Shown: piece by piece, positions 56,362-64,000 of the stretch
How positions within the stretch are numbered: the first letter of the stretch is position 1
Layout: each line of letters starts with the position of its first letter
Assembly (NCBI RefSeq): GCF_014635025.1
Contig: NZ_BMCE01000002.1
Location: 682,001-746,000 of the forward strand
Reading direction: 5' to 3'
Length of the DNA stretch: 64,000 bases
Source of the DNA: Fictibacillus barbaricus
GTDB taxonomy: Bacteria > Bacillota > Bacilli > Bacillales > Fictibacillaceae
Notes under the pieces: generated by a model
What the model was told of the DNA's origin: nothing
What the model saw: only the letters and a program-made list of their open reading frames with translations
Database searches by the model: none
Translations under genes and position numbers: made by a program

Positions 56362-57570
56362 TTGAAACAGACAGAAACGAAAAATACGGAAACTGTAATT
56401 TCTAAAACGGAACAGTATGGTGCACAAAACTACCACCCGCTTCCAATCGTTATTTCTAAGGCAGAAGGGGTTTGGGTAACAGATCCTGAAGGAAACCGCT
56501 ACATGGACATGCTTAGTGCATACTCTGCGGTTAACCAAGGGCACCGCCATCCAAAGATCATCCAGGCACTAAAAGACCAAGCGGACAAAGTTACTTTAAC
56601 TTCCCGTGCATTCCACAATGATCAACTTGGCGACTTTTATGAAAAAGTATCCAGCTTAACAAAAAAAGACATGGTATTACCAATGAACACAGGAGCTGAG
56701 GCTGTTGAGACAGCCATAAAAGCTGTTCGCCGCTGGGCTTATGATGTTAAAGGTGTTGCGAATAACCAAGCTGAGATCATCGTTTGTGAAGGGAACTTCC
56801 ATGGCCGTACGATGACAGCTGTCTCTATGTCATCAGACCCTGACTATCAACGTGGATTCGGTCCAATGCTTCCTGGTATTAAGATTATCCCATACGGGGA
56901 TCTTGAAGCTTTGAAAGCTGCGATTACACCTGATACTGCTGCATTCATCTTAGAACCAATCCAGGGTGAAGCTGGAATCGTTATTCCTCGTGAAGGGTTC
57001 TTAAAAGAAGCGCTTGAAGTATGTAAAGCTGAAAATGTTCTTTTCGTTGCTGATGAAATTCAATCTGGACTAGGCCGTTCAGGTAAAATGTTTGCTTGTG
57101 ACTGGGAAGAAGTCGAGCCGGACATGTACATTCTAGGTAAAGCACTGGGCGGAGGCGTTATGCCGATCTCTTGTGTAGCAGCAAACCGTGAGATCCTTGG
57201 CGTATTCAACCCTGGTTCACACGGGTCTACATTTGGTGGAAATCCGCTTTCTTGTGCGGTTTCAGTTGCTTCAGTTGAAGTGCTCGTTGAGGAGAACTTG
57301 GTTGAGCGTTCATTAAAGCTTGGTGAGTACTTCTTAGGCGAGTTAAAAAAGATTGATAACCCAGCGATCAAAGAAGTTCGCGGAAAAGGCTTGTTCATCG
57401 GAGTCGAATTGAACGAACCAGCTCGTTCTTATTGTGAACGTTTAAAAGAGCAAGGATTGTTATGTAAAGAAACACACGAGAACGTAATTCGTTTCGCACC
57501 GCCGCTTATCATTTCTGAAGAAGATCTGGATTGGGCGATCGAGCGTATTAAAAACGTACTTTCTGTGTAA
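56362..57570 (+). CDS. rocD: Ornithine aminotransferase
   Basis: 402-residue class III PLP aminotransferase that converts ornithine to glutamate semialdehyde in arginine breakdown. [30 protein letters not shown] and [11 protein letters not shown] (PLP lysine) are present. Start: TTG at 56362 with AGAGGTG 6 bp upstream; a GTG at 56353 overlaps that site. No other roc genes are next to it. Confidence 0.92.
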   Translation: MKQTETKNTETVISKTEQYGAQNYHPLPIVISKAEGVWVTDPEGNRYMDMLSAYSAVNQGHRHPKIIQALKDQADKVTLTSRAFHNDQLGDFYEKVSSLTKKDMVLPMNTGAEAVETAIKAVRRWAYDVKGVANNQAEIIVCEGNFHGRTMTAVSMSSDPDYQRGFGPMLPGIKIIPYGDLEALKAAITPDTAAFILEPIQGEAGIVIPREGFLKEALEVCKAENVLFVADEIQSGLGRSGKMFACDWEEVEPDMYILGKALGGGVMPISCVAANREILGVFNPGSHGSTFGGNPLSCAVSVASVEVLVEENLVERSLKLGEYFLGELKKIDNPAIKEVRGKGLFIGVELNEPARSYCERLKEQGLLCKETHENVIRFAPPLIISEEDLDWAIERIKNVLSV

Positions 57571-57576
57571 AAAGGA

Positions 57577-57606
57577 AGCTGACTCTTGGATGGAGTCAGC
57601 TTTTTT
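57577..57606 (+). terminator. rocD terminator
   Basis: AAGCTGACTC/GAGTCAGCTT stem, 7-nt loop, T6. Confidence 0.88.
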
Positions 57607-57624
57607 CATTATTTGTCAAAAATC

Positions 57625-57729
57625 CGTGATATAGTTCGTTTTTTCCGTGATCAAAGTCACTATTCACGTGATTCTCATCCATTTTTACGTGATTAAGCAA
57701 TATTTTTCCTTGATCAGCAAAAACCTCCA
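57625..57729. repeat. 21-bp-period array with conserved CGTGAT core
   Basis: CGTGAT occurs at 57625, 57646, 57667 and 57688, and CTTGAT at 57709, i.e. at exactly 21-bp steps. The other 15 bases of each unit vary, apart from T-rich ends. A weaker CTTGTA at 57730 may be a sixth degenerate unit. The array fills the gap between the terminators of rocD and the convergent SDR gene. Confidence 0.8.
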
Positions 57730-57754
57730 CTTGTAGATCTACGAACACGCAACA

Positions 57755-57779
57755 TAAAAAAAGAAGCAGCATCTGCTGC
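57755..57779 (-). terminator. Terminator of the SDR-containing operon
   Basis: GCAGCA/TGCTGC stem with a 2-nt loop, then TTCTTTTTTT on the minus strand. Confidence 0.7.
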
Positions 57780-57799
57780 CTCCTTTCACTTCTCCACTA

Positions 57800-58588
57800 C
57801 TACAACGCCTTCACCATACCACCATCAATCAACAGAGACTGTCCTGTAATATATGTGTTAGCTCCAGAGCACAAGAACACGACCATCCTGGCGAATTCTA
57901 CCGGCTTTCCATAACGTCCTAGAGGAATTCCGCTTTCCATTCCTGCTTTTACCTCTTCAGCCGTCAATCCCTTTTTATCAGCTACCATCTGATCGAGTTC
58001 ACCTATACGATCTGTTCCAATTCGTCCTGGACCAATCGTATTGATCAAGATCCCGTCTTTCCCCAATTCTTGAGAGAGGCTTTTAGACAGACCGTTGATC
58101 GCTGTACGGAATGTATTCGATAGAATAAGTCCGTCGATCGGCTGCTTAAAGGATGAAGACGCAATGTTCACGATGCGTCCCCCTCCATTTCTTCGCATAT
58201 TTGGCGTGACCGCTCGAACGGATCTCACCAGACTCAAAAGGGTTAACTCAAACGCACCCTGCCAATGTTCATCCTCAAAGTCATTGAACATACCAGCAGG
58301 AGGTCCGCCAGCATTGTTTACTAAAACATCAACGCTGCCAAGCTTTTCAACCGTTTCTGCGACTAATTCGTCGATCTCGTTCCGCTGGGTAATATCACAT
58401 TTTTTATAATGAACCATTGCTCCCGTTTCAGCTTTGATCTCTTCAGCTGTTCTGGACAGCTGCTCTTCATCACGGCTTGTAAGCATGATGTTTGCGCCTT
58501 CTCTGGCAAATTCGAGTGCACAAGCTTTCCCGAGCCCTTTACTTGAAGCAAGAACTAATACATTTTTTCCTATTAATCCTAAATCCAT
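57800..58588 (-). CDS. SDR-family oxidoreductase without the YxxxK pair
   Basis: 262-residue short-chain dehydrogenase fold. NAD(P) motif ASSKGLGKAC (TGxxxGIG type), NNAGGPPAG, IVNIASSSF and the C-terminal TGQSLLIDGG are clear. At the place of catalytic Tyr-x-x-x-Lys it reads LSNTFRTAI, so the usual acid/base pair is missing although the preceding serine is present. Last gene of the three-gene unit with the aldehyde dehydrogenase and FAH gene; substrate unknown. Confidence 0.82.
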   Translation of the reverse strand: MDLGLIGKNVLVLASSKGLGKACALEFAREGANIMLTSRDEEQLSRTAEEIKAETGAMVHYKKCDITQRNEIDELVAETVEKLGSVDVLVNNAGGPPAGMFNDFEDEHWQGAFELTLLSLVRSVRAVTPNMRRNGGGRIVNIASSSFKQPIDGLILSNTFRTAINGLSKSLSQELGKDGILINTIGPGRIGTDRIGELDQMVADKKGLTAEEVKAGMESGIPLGRYGKPVEFARMVVFLCSGANTYITGQSLLIDGGMVKAL

Positions 58589-58618
58589 TTATATTCACCC
58601 GGTTCCTTAAAAGTTGTT

Positions 58619-60043
58619 TTATAAGACGAAGCTTACATATTTCGTTTCAAGATAAGCTTCCATTCCTTCAGTTCCACCTTCACGTCCGAGTCCACTCTCT
58701 TTCAGACCGCCAAACGGTGCTTGAGCTGCAGACGGGACACCATCGTTCCAGCCGATGATTCCATAATCTAAACCTTCAACTATTTTAGTACCTTTTGACA
58801 TGTTTTCTGTATAAACGTATGCTGCTAATCCAAATGGACTAGTGTTCGCAAGCTTGATACCTTCTTCGACCGTATGAATTTTATGGATAGGAATAACTGG
58901 TCCAAACGTCTCTTCATTCATAATGAGCATATCTTGTGTTACGTTCTTCAACACTGTAGGCTCATAATAATAAGCTCCGTTCTCTGCTTTTCCTTTTCCG
59001 CCTGTCACACACTCTGCTCCGCCCGCAACTGCGTTCTCTACATGCTCAGAAATCTTTTCGTAACCGTCTTTATTAATGATCGGTCCGATATCCGTCCCTT
59101 CTTCAAGCCCGTTGCCAACTTTTAGTTTCTTAGCCTCTGCAGCAACTAGTGCAACAAATTCGTCGTACACGTTCTCATGCACATACACACGGTTAATGCA
59201 AATACACGTTTGACCAGCATTACGAAACTTGGAAGCTACGATTCCAGCCACTGCTTTTTTCAGATCTGCATCATCCAGTACGACTGCAGGGGCATGACCG
59301 CCTAGTTCCATGGATACATTCTTTACCGTAGCTGCACTTTGCTCGATCAGTTTTTTTCCGATTTCTGTGGAACCGGTAAATGTTACTTTTCTAACTTTTT
59401 CACTATCCATAATCGCTTTTCCGATCACCGAAGAGGATCCAGTTACTAGATTGATAACACCTTTCGGAAAACCGGCTTGGTCTGCAAGTTCGACTAATTT
59501 AATAGCTGTTAATGGAGTTTCTTTAGGCGGCTTCACAATAAACGTACAGCCGGCCGCAAGTGCAGGACCCAGTTTTCTCGTGATCATGGCAGCTGGAAAG
59601 TTCCAAGGCGTGATTGCTGCAACAACTCCTACAGGCTGTTTCAACACTTGCATTCGTTTATTTCCAGCACTTGAAGGAATGGTTCTGCCATATATCCGTT
59701 TTCCTTCTTCTGCGTACCATTTAATAAAGGATGCAGCATACATGACTTCACCAACTGATTCTTTTAAAGGTTTACCCATCTCAAGTGTCATCAGTTCTGC
59801 AAGTTCTTCTTTTTGTTCGATCATCAAGTCATGCAGTTTCATGAGGTATTCAGCTCGTTCATAGGCAGTTAGCTTTGACCAGTCAGAAAAAGCTTCATGT
59901 GCCGCATCGATTGCAGCATCCGTCTCTTCTTTTCCGCAAGACGGCACTGTTCCGACAACTTCACCGTTTGCAGGATTAAATACCTCTATTTTTTCAAGAG
60001 AGTTTCCTGTCCAAGTTCCGTTAATATAAAGCAGCTTTTCCAT
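58619..60043 (-). CDS. gabD: Succinate-semialdehyde-type aldehyde dehydrogenase
   Basis: 474-residue NAD(P)-dependent ALDH. The catalytic Glu is in SMELGGHAP and Cys in FRNAGQTCICINR; ITPWNFPAAM and GSTEIGKKL are conserved. Best fit is the succinate-semialdehyde (GabD) class, but the neighbours (FAH, SDR) hint at a catabolic semialdehyde from another route. AGGAGGAATTC precedes the ATG. Confidence 0.8.
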   Translation of the reverse strand: MEKLLYINGTWTGNSLEKIEVFNPANGEVVGTVPSCGKEETDAAIDAAHEAFSDWSKLTAYERAEYLMKLHDLMIEQKEELAELMTLEMGKPLKESVGEVMYAASFIKWYAEEGKRIYGRTIPSSAGNKRMQVLKQPVGVVAAITPWNFPAAMITRKLGPALAAGCTFIVKPPKETPLTAIKLVELADQAGFPKGVINLVTGSSSVIGKAIMDSEKVRKVTFTGSTEIGKKLIEQSAATVKNVSMELGGHAPAVVLDDADLKKAVAGIVASKFRNAGQTCICINRVYVHENVYDEFVALVAAEAKKLKVGNGLEEGTDIGPIINKDGYEKISEHVENAVAGGAECVTGGKGKAENGAYYYEPTVLKNVTQDMLIMNEETFGPVIPIHKIHTVEEGIKLANTSPFGLAAYVYTENMSKGTKIVEGLDYGIIGWNDGVPSAAQAPFGGLKESGLGREGGTEGMEAYLETKYVSFVL

Positions 60044-60079
60044 GTGAATTCCTCCTCTATGTAACTAGTTAATTCGGCG

Positions 60080-60964
60080 TCATTCTACTATTTCATTACG
60101 AAGTGTCCCGATTCCTTCTATTGTAATTTCGATTACGTCTCCACGTTTTAAGAATACAGGCGGCTTCATGCCCTTTCCTACTCCAGCAGGTGTTCCTGTG
60201 GCAATAATATCTCCTGCTTCGAGCGTCATTCCTTTAGAGAGCTCAGCAATGATGGTTGGAATGTCAAATATAAAATCAGAAGTGTTGCCCTCCTGTCTCA
60301 CTTCCCCATTTACCTTCGTCAGGATAGAAAGGTTCTCAGGATTAGGTACTTCAGAATGGTGGACAATCCAAGGTCCCATCGGACAAGTTCCATTTAAGCT
60401 TTTGCCGAGTAAAAATTGCTTATGTTTCTGCTGAAGATCACGAGCCGTTATGTCATTAATGATCGAATAGCCAAACACGTGATGCATCGCATCTTCTTTT
60501 GTAATACCTGTACCCGTTTTTCCAATAATGATTGCAAGCTCACCTTCATAATCAAGTTGTTCCGTTATAGAAGAATGACTAGGGATTCCTGTCTCATGCC
60601 CAATCACGGAAGTGGGCGCTTTAGAAAATACCATTATATCTTCAGGGATATCCGCTTCACTTCCCATTTCGATCGCATGATCACGATAGTTCTTACCGAT
60701 ACAGAACACATTTTTAGATGGCCGAGGAATAGGGGCTAACAGGTTAACTTCATTCGTTGAATATGTATGATTTCTTGCTTCCTCTGAACGAGCAAGTTCT
60801 TCAATCCGAGTCAAAAAGTCCTCCCCGCTTATAATTCCTTCGAGTAATGAAGCAGGAAAGTCTTTTTCCATGCTAGCCGCAACTTCTGTTACATTAATAA
60901 CCTGTTCTGCCCTTACAACTCCAATAAAAGGCTTATCGATATTAACTGCCGTAACCAATTTCAT
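60080..60964 (-). CDS. Fumarylacetoacetate hydrolase family protein
   Basis: 294-residue FAH-fold enzyme: metal ligands in LDYEGELAIIIG (Glu) and INDITARDLQ (Asp); GYSIINDITARD and GTPAGVGKGM are characteristic. Family members cleave or decarboxylate 2-oxo acids such as acylpyruvates and 2-hydroxyhepta-diene-dioates. First gene of the FAH-ALDH-SDR unit; AAGGAGGAATC precedes the ATG. Confidence 0.85.
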   Translation of the reverse strand: MKLVTAVNIDKPFIGVVRAEQVINVTEVAASMEKDFPASLLEGIISGEDFLTRIEELARSEEARNHTYSTNEVNLLAPIPRPSKNVFCIGKNYRDHAIEMGSEADIPEDIMVFSKAPTSVIGHETGIPSHSSITEQLDYEGELAIIIGKTGTGITKEDAMHHVFGYSIINDITARDLQQKHKQFLLGKSLNGTCPMGPWIVHHSEVPNPENLSILTKVNGEVRQEGNTSDFIFDIPTIIAELSKGMTLEAGDIIATGTPAGVGKGMKPPVFLKRGDVIEITIEGIGTLRNEIVE

Positions 60965-61156
60965 TCTATTCTGATTCCTCCTTCTAAACGCTTACATTGT
61001 AATTAGTTCTACTATATCTTGTTCATGTTAGCACCGTAAAGAAATTTGCTGTATCGCGAATCAATACTAGTTTTTGCTTCGTTTCAAAATATGGTAAAAT
61101 AGTATGTCATCTAAAACACCCGTTAATATCGGGTACGATAATGAGGTTATAAAAAA

Positions 61157-62914
61157 ATGAAAACAGTACTAAGTACGTTAAATGCTAAATATATACACAC
61201 ATGTCTTGCTTTGCGCTATTTAAAAGCTTATAGCGAGCCGGAATTTCCCGTAGTGATTCGAGAATTTACGATAAAAGACCCTTCACTTAATATCGTCACT
61301 GATCTTTATAGCCAAGACCCTGATGTTCTCGGTTTTAGCTGTTATATCTGGAACATTGAAGAAACGATTAAGGTTATCCAAATGTTTAAGAAAATAAAGC
61401 CAGAAACAAAGATTGTCTTAGGGGGGCCTGAAGTTTCATACGATGTGGCGCATTGGCTGGATCGTATCCCAGAAGTTGATTTTATCGTAGTGAACGAAGG
61501 TGAAGAGACGTTTAAGCATCTATTGACTCAGATTCAAAACAATGCTGGATATGAATCCGTGGCTGGACTTGGCTTTCGAAAAGATGGAAAACCAAAGATT
61601 AACGGTCCACGTGAGAAACTAGACTTAAAGACAGTTCCATCTCCGTTTCGTTTCGAGGAGGATATAGCATCACTGTCAAAACGAATAACCTATTTTGAAA
61701 CAAGCCGTGGGTGCCCATATTCATGTGCCTTCTGTTTATCTTCAATTGAAGTCGGCGTCCGATATTTTGATCCGCAGCTTGTTAAAGACGATTTGATCTT
61801 TTTAATGGATAACGGTGCGAAGATAATTAAGTTCGTAGATCGAACATTCAACATTCGCAGAGATTATGCGCTCGATATGTTCTCTTTCTTAATTGAAAAC
61901 CGAAGACCGGGTGTTGTTTTTCAGTTCGAGATCACGGCTGATATTATGCGGCCGGAAGTTATTGAATATTTAAATGAACATGCTCCAAAAGGCTTGTTCC
62001 GTTTTGAGATCGGTGTTCAATCCACGAATGATGCAGTTAACGAACTTGTTCAGCGGAGACAAAATTTTGAAAAGCTTACACGTACGGTTACGACAGTACG
62101 TGACGGAGGAAAAATCGTACAGCATTTAGACTTGATCGCTGGTTTGCCAGAAGAAGATTACAATTCGTTCCGTAAAACGTTCAACGATGTATTTGCTTTT
62201 GGTATCGAGGAAGTTCAATTAGGTTTCCTAAAAATGCTGAGAGGAACAGGACTGCGACTTACAGCTGAAAAGCATGACTATGTCTATATGGATCACTCTC
62301 CATATGAGATTCTTGGCAACAATGTGTTAACCTTCGATGAGATTATCCGGATCAAGCAAGTAGAAGATGTTCTCGAAAAGTATTGGAATGATCATCGAAT
62401 GGATCATACGGTAAAATACTTGATCCAGCACGTGTTTGAATCACCATTTGATTTCTTCCAGGAATTCGGTACGTATTGGGAAACACGTGGCTGGTCCAGA
62501 ATCGGACATCAGTTAGAAGATTTGTTCACCCGCTTGATCGGCTTTTTGCGAGAATCGGCTCCTGAGGCACTGCCAGTTGCCGAAAGCTTGATGAAACTTG
62601 ATTATTTAGAACGGCAGCAGTTTAAGCCTCGTAAACCGTGGTGGGAAAACACGCAAAATAAAGAAGAGAATTCACGAATCCTGTCTATGCTTGCTCAATT
62701 CCCTGAAGTGATCGATGGCTTCCCTTCCCTTTCTGAAAAAGATATTCACAAACACGCATTTGTTACGGAAACGGCGATCGATCCATTGTCAGACGAACTG
62801 CAGCCCCACCAGGAAAATGATTACTTGCTGATTGCTTTATTTGATCCGAAACAGCAGAGCACTAAAATTTTCACAGCCTCAAAATCATCTCTCCAAACAA
62901 AAAGGGACGCGTAA
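61157..62914 (+). CDS. B12-binding-domain radical SAM protein (DUF4080)
   Basis: 585 residues. Residues 1-130 form a cobalamin-binding-type domain (LGFSCYIWNIEETIKVI, LGGPEVSYD); the radical SAM core follows with the cluster motif CPYSCAFC near residue 187 (CxxxCxxC); the end (about 380-520) is a DUF4080-type helical domain. It likely uses SAM radical chemistry; substrate unknown. Weak ribosome binding site (GAGGT) about 9 bp before the ATG. Confidence 0.88.
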   Translation: MKTVLSTLNAKYIHTCLALRYLKAYSEPEFPVVIREFTIKDPSLNIVTDLYSQDPDVLGFSCYIWNIEETIKVIQMFKKIKPETKIVLGGPEVSYDVAHWLDRIPEVDFIVVNEGEETFKHLLTQIQNNAGYESVAGLGFRKDGKPKINGPREKLDLKTVPSPFRFEEDIASLSKRITYFETSRGCPYSCAFCLSSIEVGVRYFDPQLVKDDLIFLMDNGAKIIKFVDRTFNIRRDYALDMFSFLIENRRPGVVFQFEITADIMRPEVIEYLNEHAPKGLFRFEIGVQSTNDAVNELVQRRQNFEKLTRTVTTVRDGGKIVQHLDLIAGLPEEDYNSFRKTFNDVFAFGIEEVQLGFLKMLRGTGLRLTAEKHDYVYMDHSPYEILGNNVLTFDEIIRIKQVEDVLEKYWNDHRMDHTVKYLIQHVFESPFDFFQEFGTYWETRGWSRIGHQLEDLFTRLIGFLRESAPEALPVAESLMKLDYLERQQFKPRKPWWENTQNKEENSRILSMLAQFPEVIDGFPSLSEKDIHKHAFVTETAIDPLSDELQPHQENDYLLIALFDPKQQSTKIFTASKSSLQTKRDA

Positions 62915-62930
62915 ATCGCATCCCTTTTTT
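62901..62930. terminator. Terminator between the radical SAM and HlyD genes
   Basis: AAAGGGA.GCG/CGC.TCCCTTT hairpin with a 5-nt loop, T6 on the plus strand and A-rich on the other side. Confidence 0.8.
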
Positions 62931-62931
62931 A

Positions 62932-64000
62932 TTATTTTTTTAGAACAGGCTGTCCAGAAACAAAAACCGGTGAAGGGTTTAACACGATGGCTTGACCTTT
63001 TTTAAGTCCCTTTTTAATCTGGACATCCTCTTTTTGTTGTATCCCCGTTGAAACTTTCATTTTATATATTTTATTTTTTACAATTGTTAAAACATAGGTA
63101 CTTCCGTCATCTTTAAGAATAGCTTGTTGTGGTACGCTGACTGCATTTTCAGCCAGCTTTTCTGTCACAAAGATTTTTCCCGTTTGACCTTCTGTCCAGG
63201 CAGCTTCACCTTCAACTAAAACAGTCATCTTAAACTTCTTACTTTCTTCATTTGGCAATACCGTTTGAACCGTTCCGTTTACCTTTTTTGTATCAGAAGA
63301 CATGATTACGACCGAATCTCCTGTTCTAACCATCGATGCTATATTTTGTTCGATTTCTGAAACCAACTCGAAATTCCCTTGACCAACGATAGTTAAAAGC
63401 GGATCCTCACTGCCAATACCATTCACTTCAGATACGATGCCATCTGCAGGGCTTTTTATCGAAAGAGCTTCAAGTTGTTTTTCTAACTCTGCTATCTCTT
63501 CATTAAGAACAGAACTTTCATTCTCAGCGAGATCACTCTGAAGTTCAGCTTCTGCCAACTGCTCTTGAATCAGCACTTTTGCATCTGCACTGTCTTTCTC
63601 ATCATCAAAACTGGATATTTCACTTTGCCATTTCGTAACTTGACTAGAGAAATGATCAGCGCGCACATCTGCAGCTTCTTGGTCTCTCTTTAATTCTCGG
63701 ATTTCCTTTTCGATCTCTTTATTCTCATACGTAATAAGAGTCTGACCAGATGTAACGGTTTCACCTTTTGCTACGATTATTTCCTTTATATGACCAAGTG
63801 AATGGTTTTGATATATATTAAACGTGTTCTTTGATTGTGCAACACCCGTAACTTCGTGTTTTTTTACAAAATCTTTTTGTGTAGAAACGCCAGTCTCCAT
63901 TCTAGGAGCTTCAATAGCTGCAGACTCTTTTTTATCAAAGATCATAACGTTCATCACGATAAGGAGAACAACCATCAAAGCTGCTGCGATCCATTTTAGT
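62932..64000 (-). CDS. HlyD-type efflux adaptor (5' end outside the window)
   Basis: At least 356 residues; the frame stays open to the right edge, and the hydrophobic segment (ALMVVLLIVMNVMIF) near the visible start is a membrane anchor that probably begins outside the window. Then a biotinyl-lipoyl-like half (IIVAKGETVTSGQTLITYEN), a coiled coil of about 90 residues rich in Glu/Lys/Gln, and beta-barrel segments. It should link an inner-membrane ABC exporter to the outside; the partner genes would lie beyond the edge. Confidence 0.85.
   Translation of the reverse strand, partial: LKWIAAALMVVLLIVMNVMIFDKKESAAIEAPRMETGVSTQKDFVKKHEVTGVAQSKNTFNIYQNHSLGHIKEIIVAKGETVTSGQTLITYENKEIEKEIRELKRDQEAADVRADHFSSQVTKWQSEISSFDDEKDSADAKVLIQEQLAEAELQSDLAENESSVLNEEIAELEKQLEALSIKSPADGIVSEVNGIGSEDPLLTIVGQGNFELVSEIEQNIASMVRTGDSVVIMSSDTKKVNGTVQTVLPNEESKKFKMTVLVEGEAAWTEGQTGKIFVTEKLAENAVSVPQQAILKDDGSTYVLTIVKNKIYKMKVSTGIQQKEDVQIKKGLKKGQAIVLNPSPVFVSGQPVLKK

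Noticed and set aside
57625-57729. Possible CRISPR or origin iterons
   Set aside because: The 6-bp constant part is far too short for a CRISPR repeat; no replication initiator gene, DnaA boxes or AT-rich unwinding region are linked to it.

Overview
This 64 kb window is a chromosomal segment of an endospore-forming Bacillaceae bacterium (Bacillus sensu lato; I cannot name the genus). The gene content follows B. subtilis blocks: opp / trpS / yjbA / fabF-fabH / comZ / yjzD-yjzC, then yitV-yitU-yitT-yitS, then the mdx maltodextrin locus, asnO/yisL and the mtn methionine-salvage cluster. T-box and SAM-I riboswitches, GGAGG-type ribosome binding sites, a FapR-type operator and intrinsic terminators fit a low-to-moderate GC Firmicute. 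I see no rRNA, tRNA, prophage, insertion sequence or CRISPR array.

Layout. 1-4.3 kb: oligopeptide ABC transporter oppA-B-C-D (minus strand, oppD cut by the window edge). 4.7-10.3 kb: a small membrane protein, trpS behind a tryptophan T-box, yjbA, the FapR-controlled fabH-fabF pair, a YppG-like protein and comZ. 10.5-13.7 kb: an epimerase-like protein, a degenerate alpha/beta hydrolase and several small proteins. 13.8-16.3 kb: molybdopterin genes moeA-mobB-moaE-moaD. 16.4-24.9 kb: the yit block, an SGNH hydrolase, a GNAT, a two-domain BsuPI lipoprotein, and a gene-poor 1.4 kb stretch holding one small basic protein gene and a decayed repeat-protein relative. 24.9-29 kb: an orphan histidine kinase and the NHEJ genes ku and ligD, with ligD split in two and ku apparently frameshifted at its tail. 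29-37.3 kb: the maltodextrin regulon (LacI regulator, membrane amylase, MdxGFE transporter and a divergent cyclomaltodextrinase). 37.4-41.9 kb: a MATE exporter, asparagine synthetase and an AI-2E family protein.

42.2-53.9 kb is the most coherent system: a full methionine salvage pathway (mtnA, K, W, X, B, D, E plus the amidase-like mtnU) in divergent units. Two SAM-I riboswitches control it, and the mtnK-mtnA operon runs on, through overlapping stop/start codons, into a three-gene sugar-type ABC importer that I infer takes up methylthioribose. 53.9-64 kb: a PAS/GGDEF/EAL protein with a degenerate GGDEF motif, yisL, rocD, an SDR-aldehyde dehydrogenase-FAH catabolic gene group, a B12-binding radical SAM protein and a partial HlyD-type adaptor.

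Items most worth a second look: the riboswitch-controlled candidate methylthioribose importer and the enlarged P3 of its riboswitch; the frameshifted ku tail and split ligD; a terminator in the leader of the cyclomaltodextrinase gene; two different short-period arrays (20 bp exact, 21 bp with a conserved CGTGAT core), each lying between the terminators of convergent genes; and the decaying 48-bp-repeat gene.
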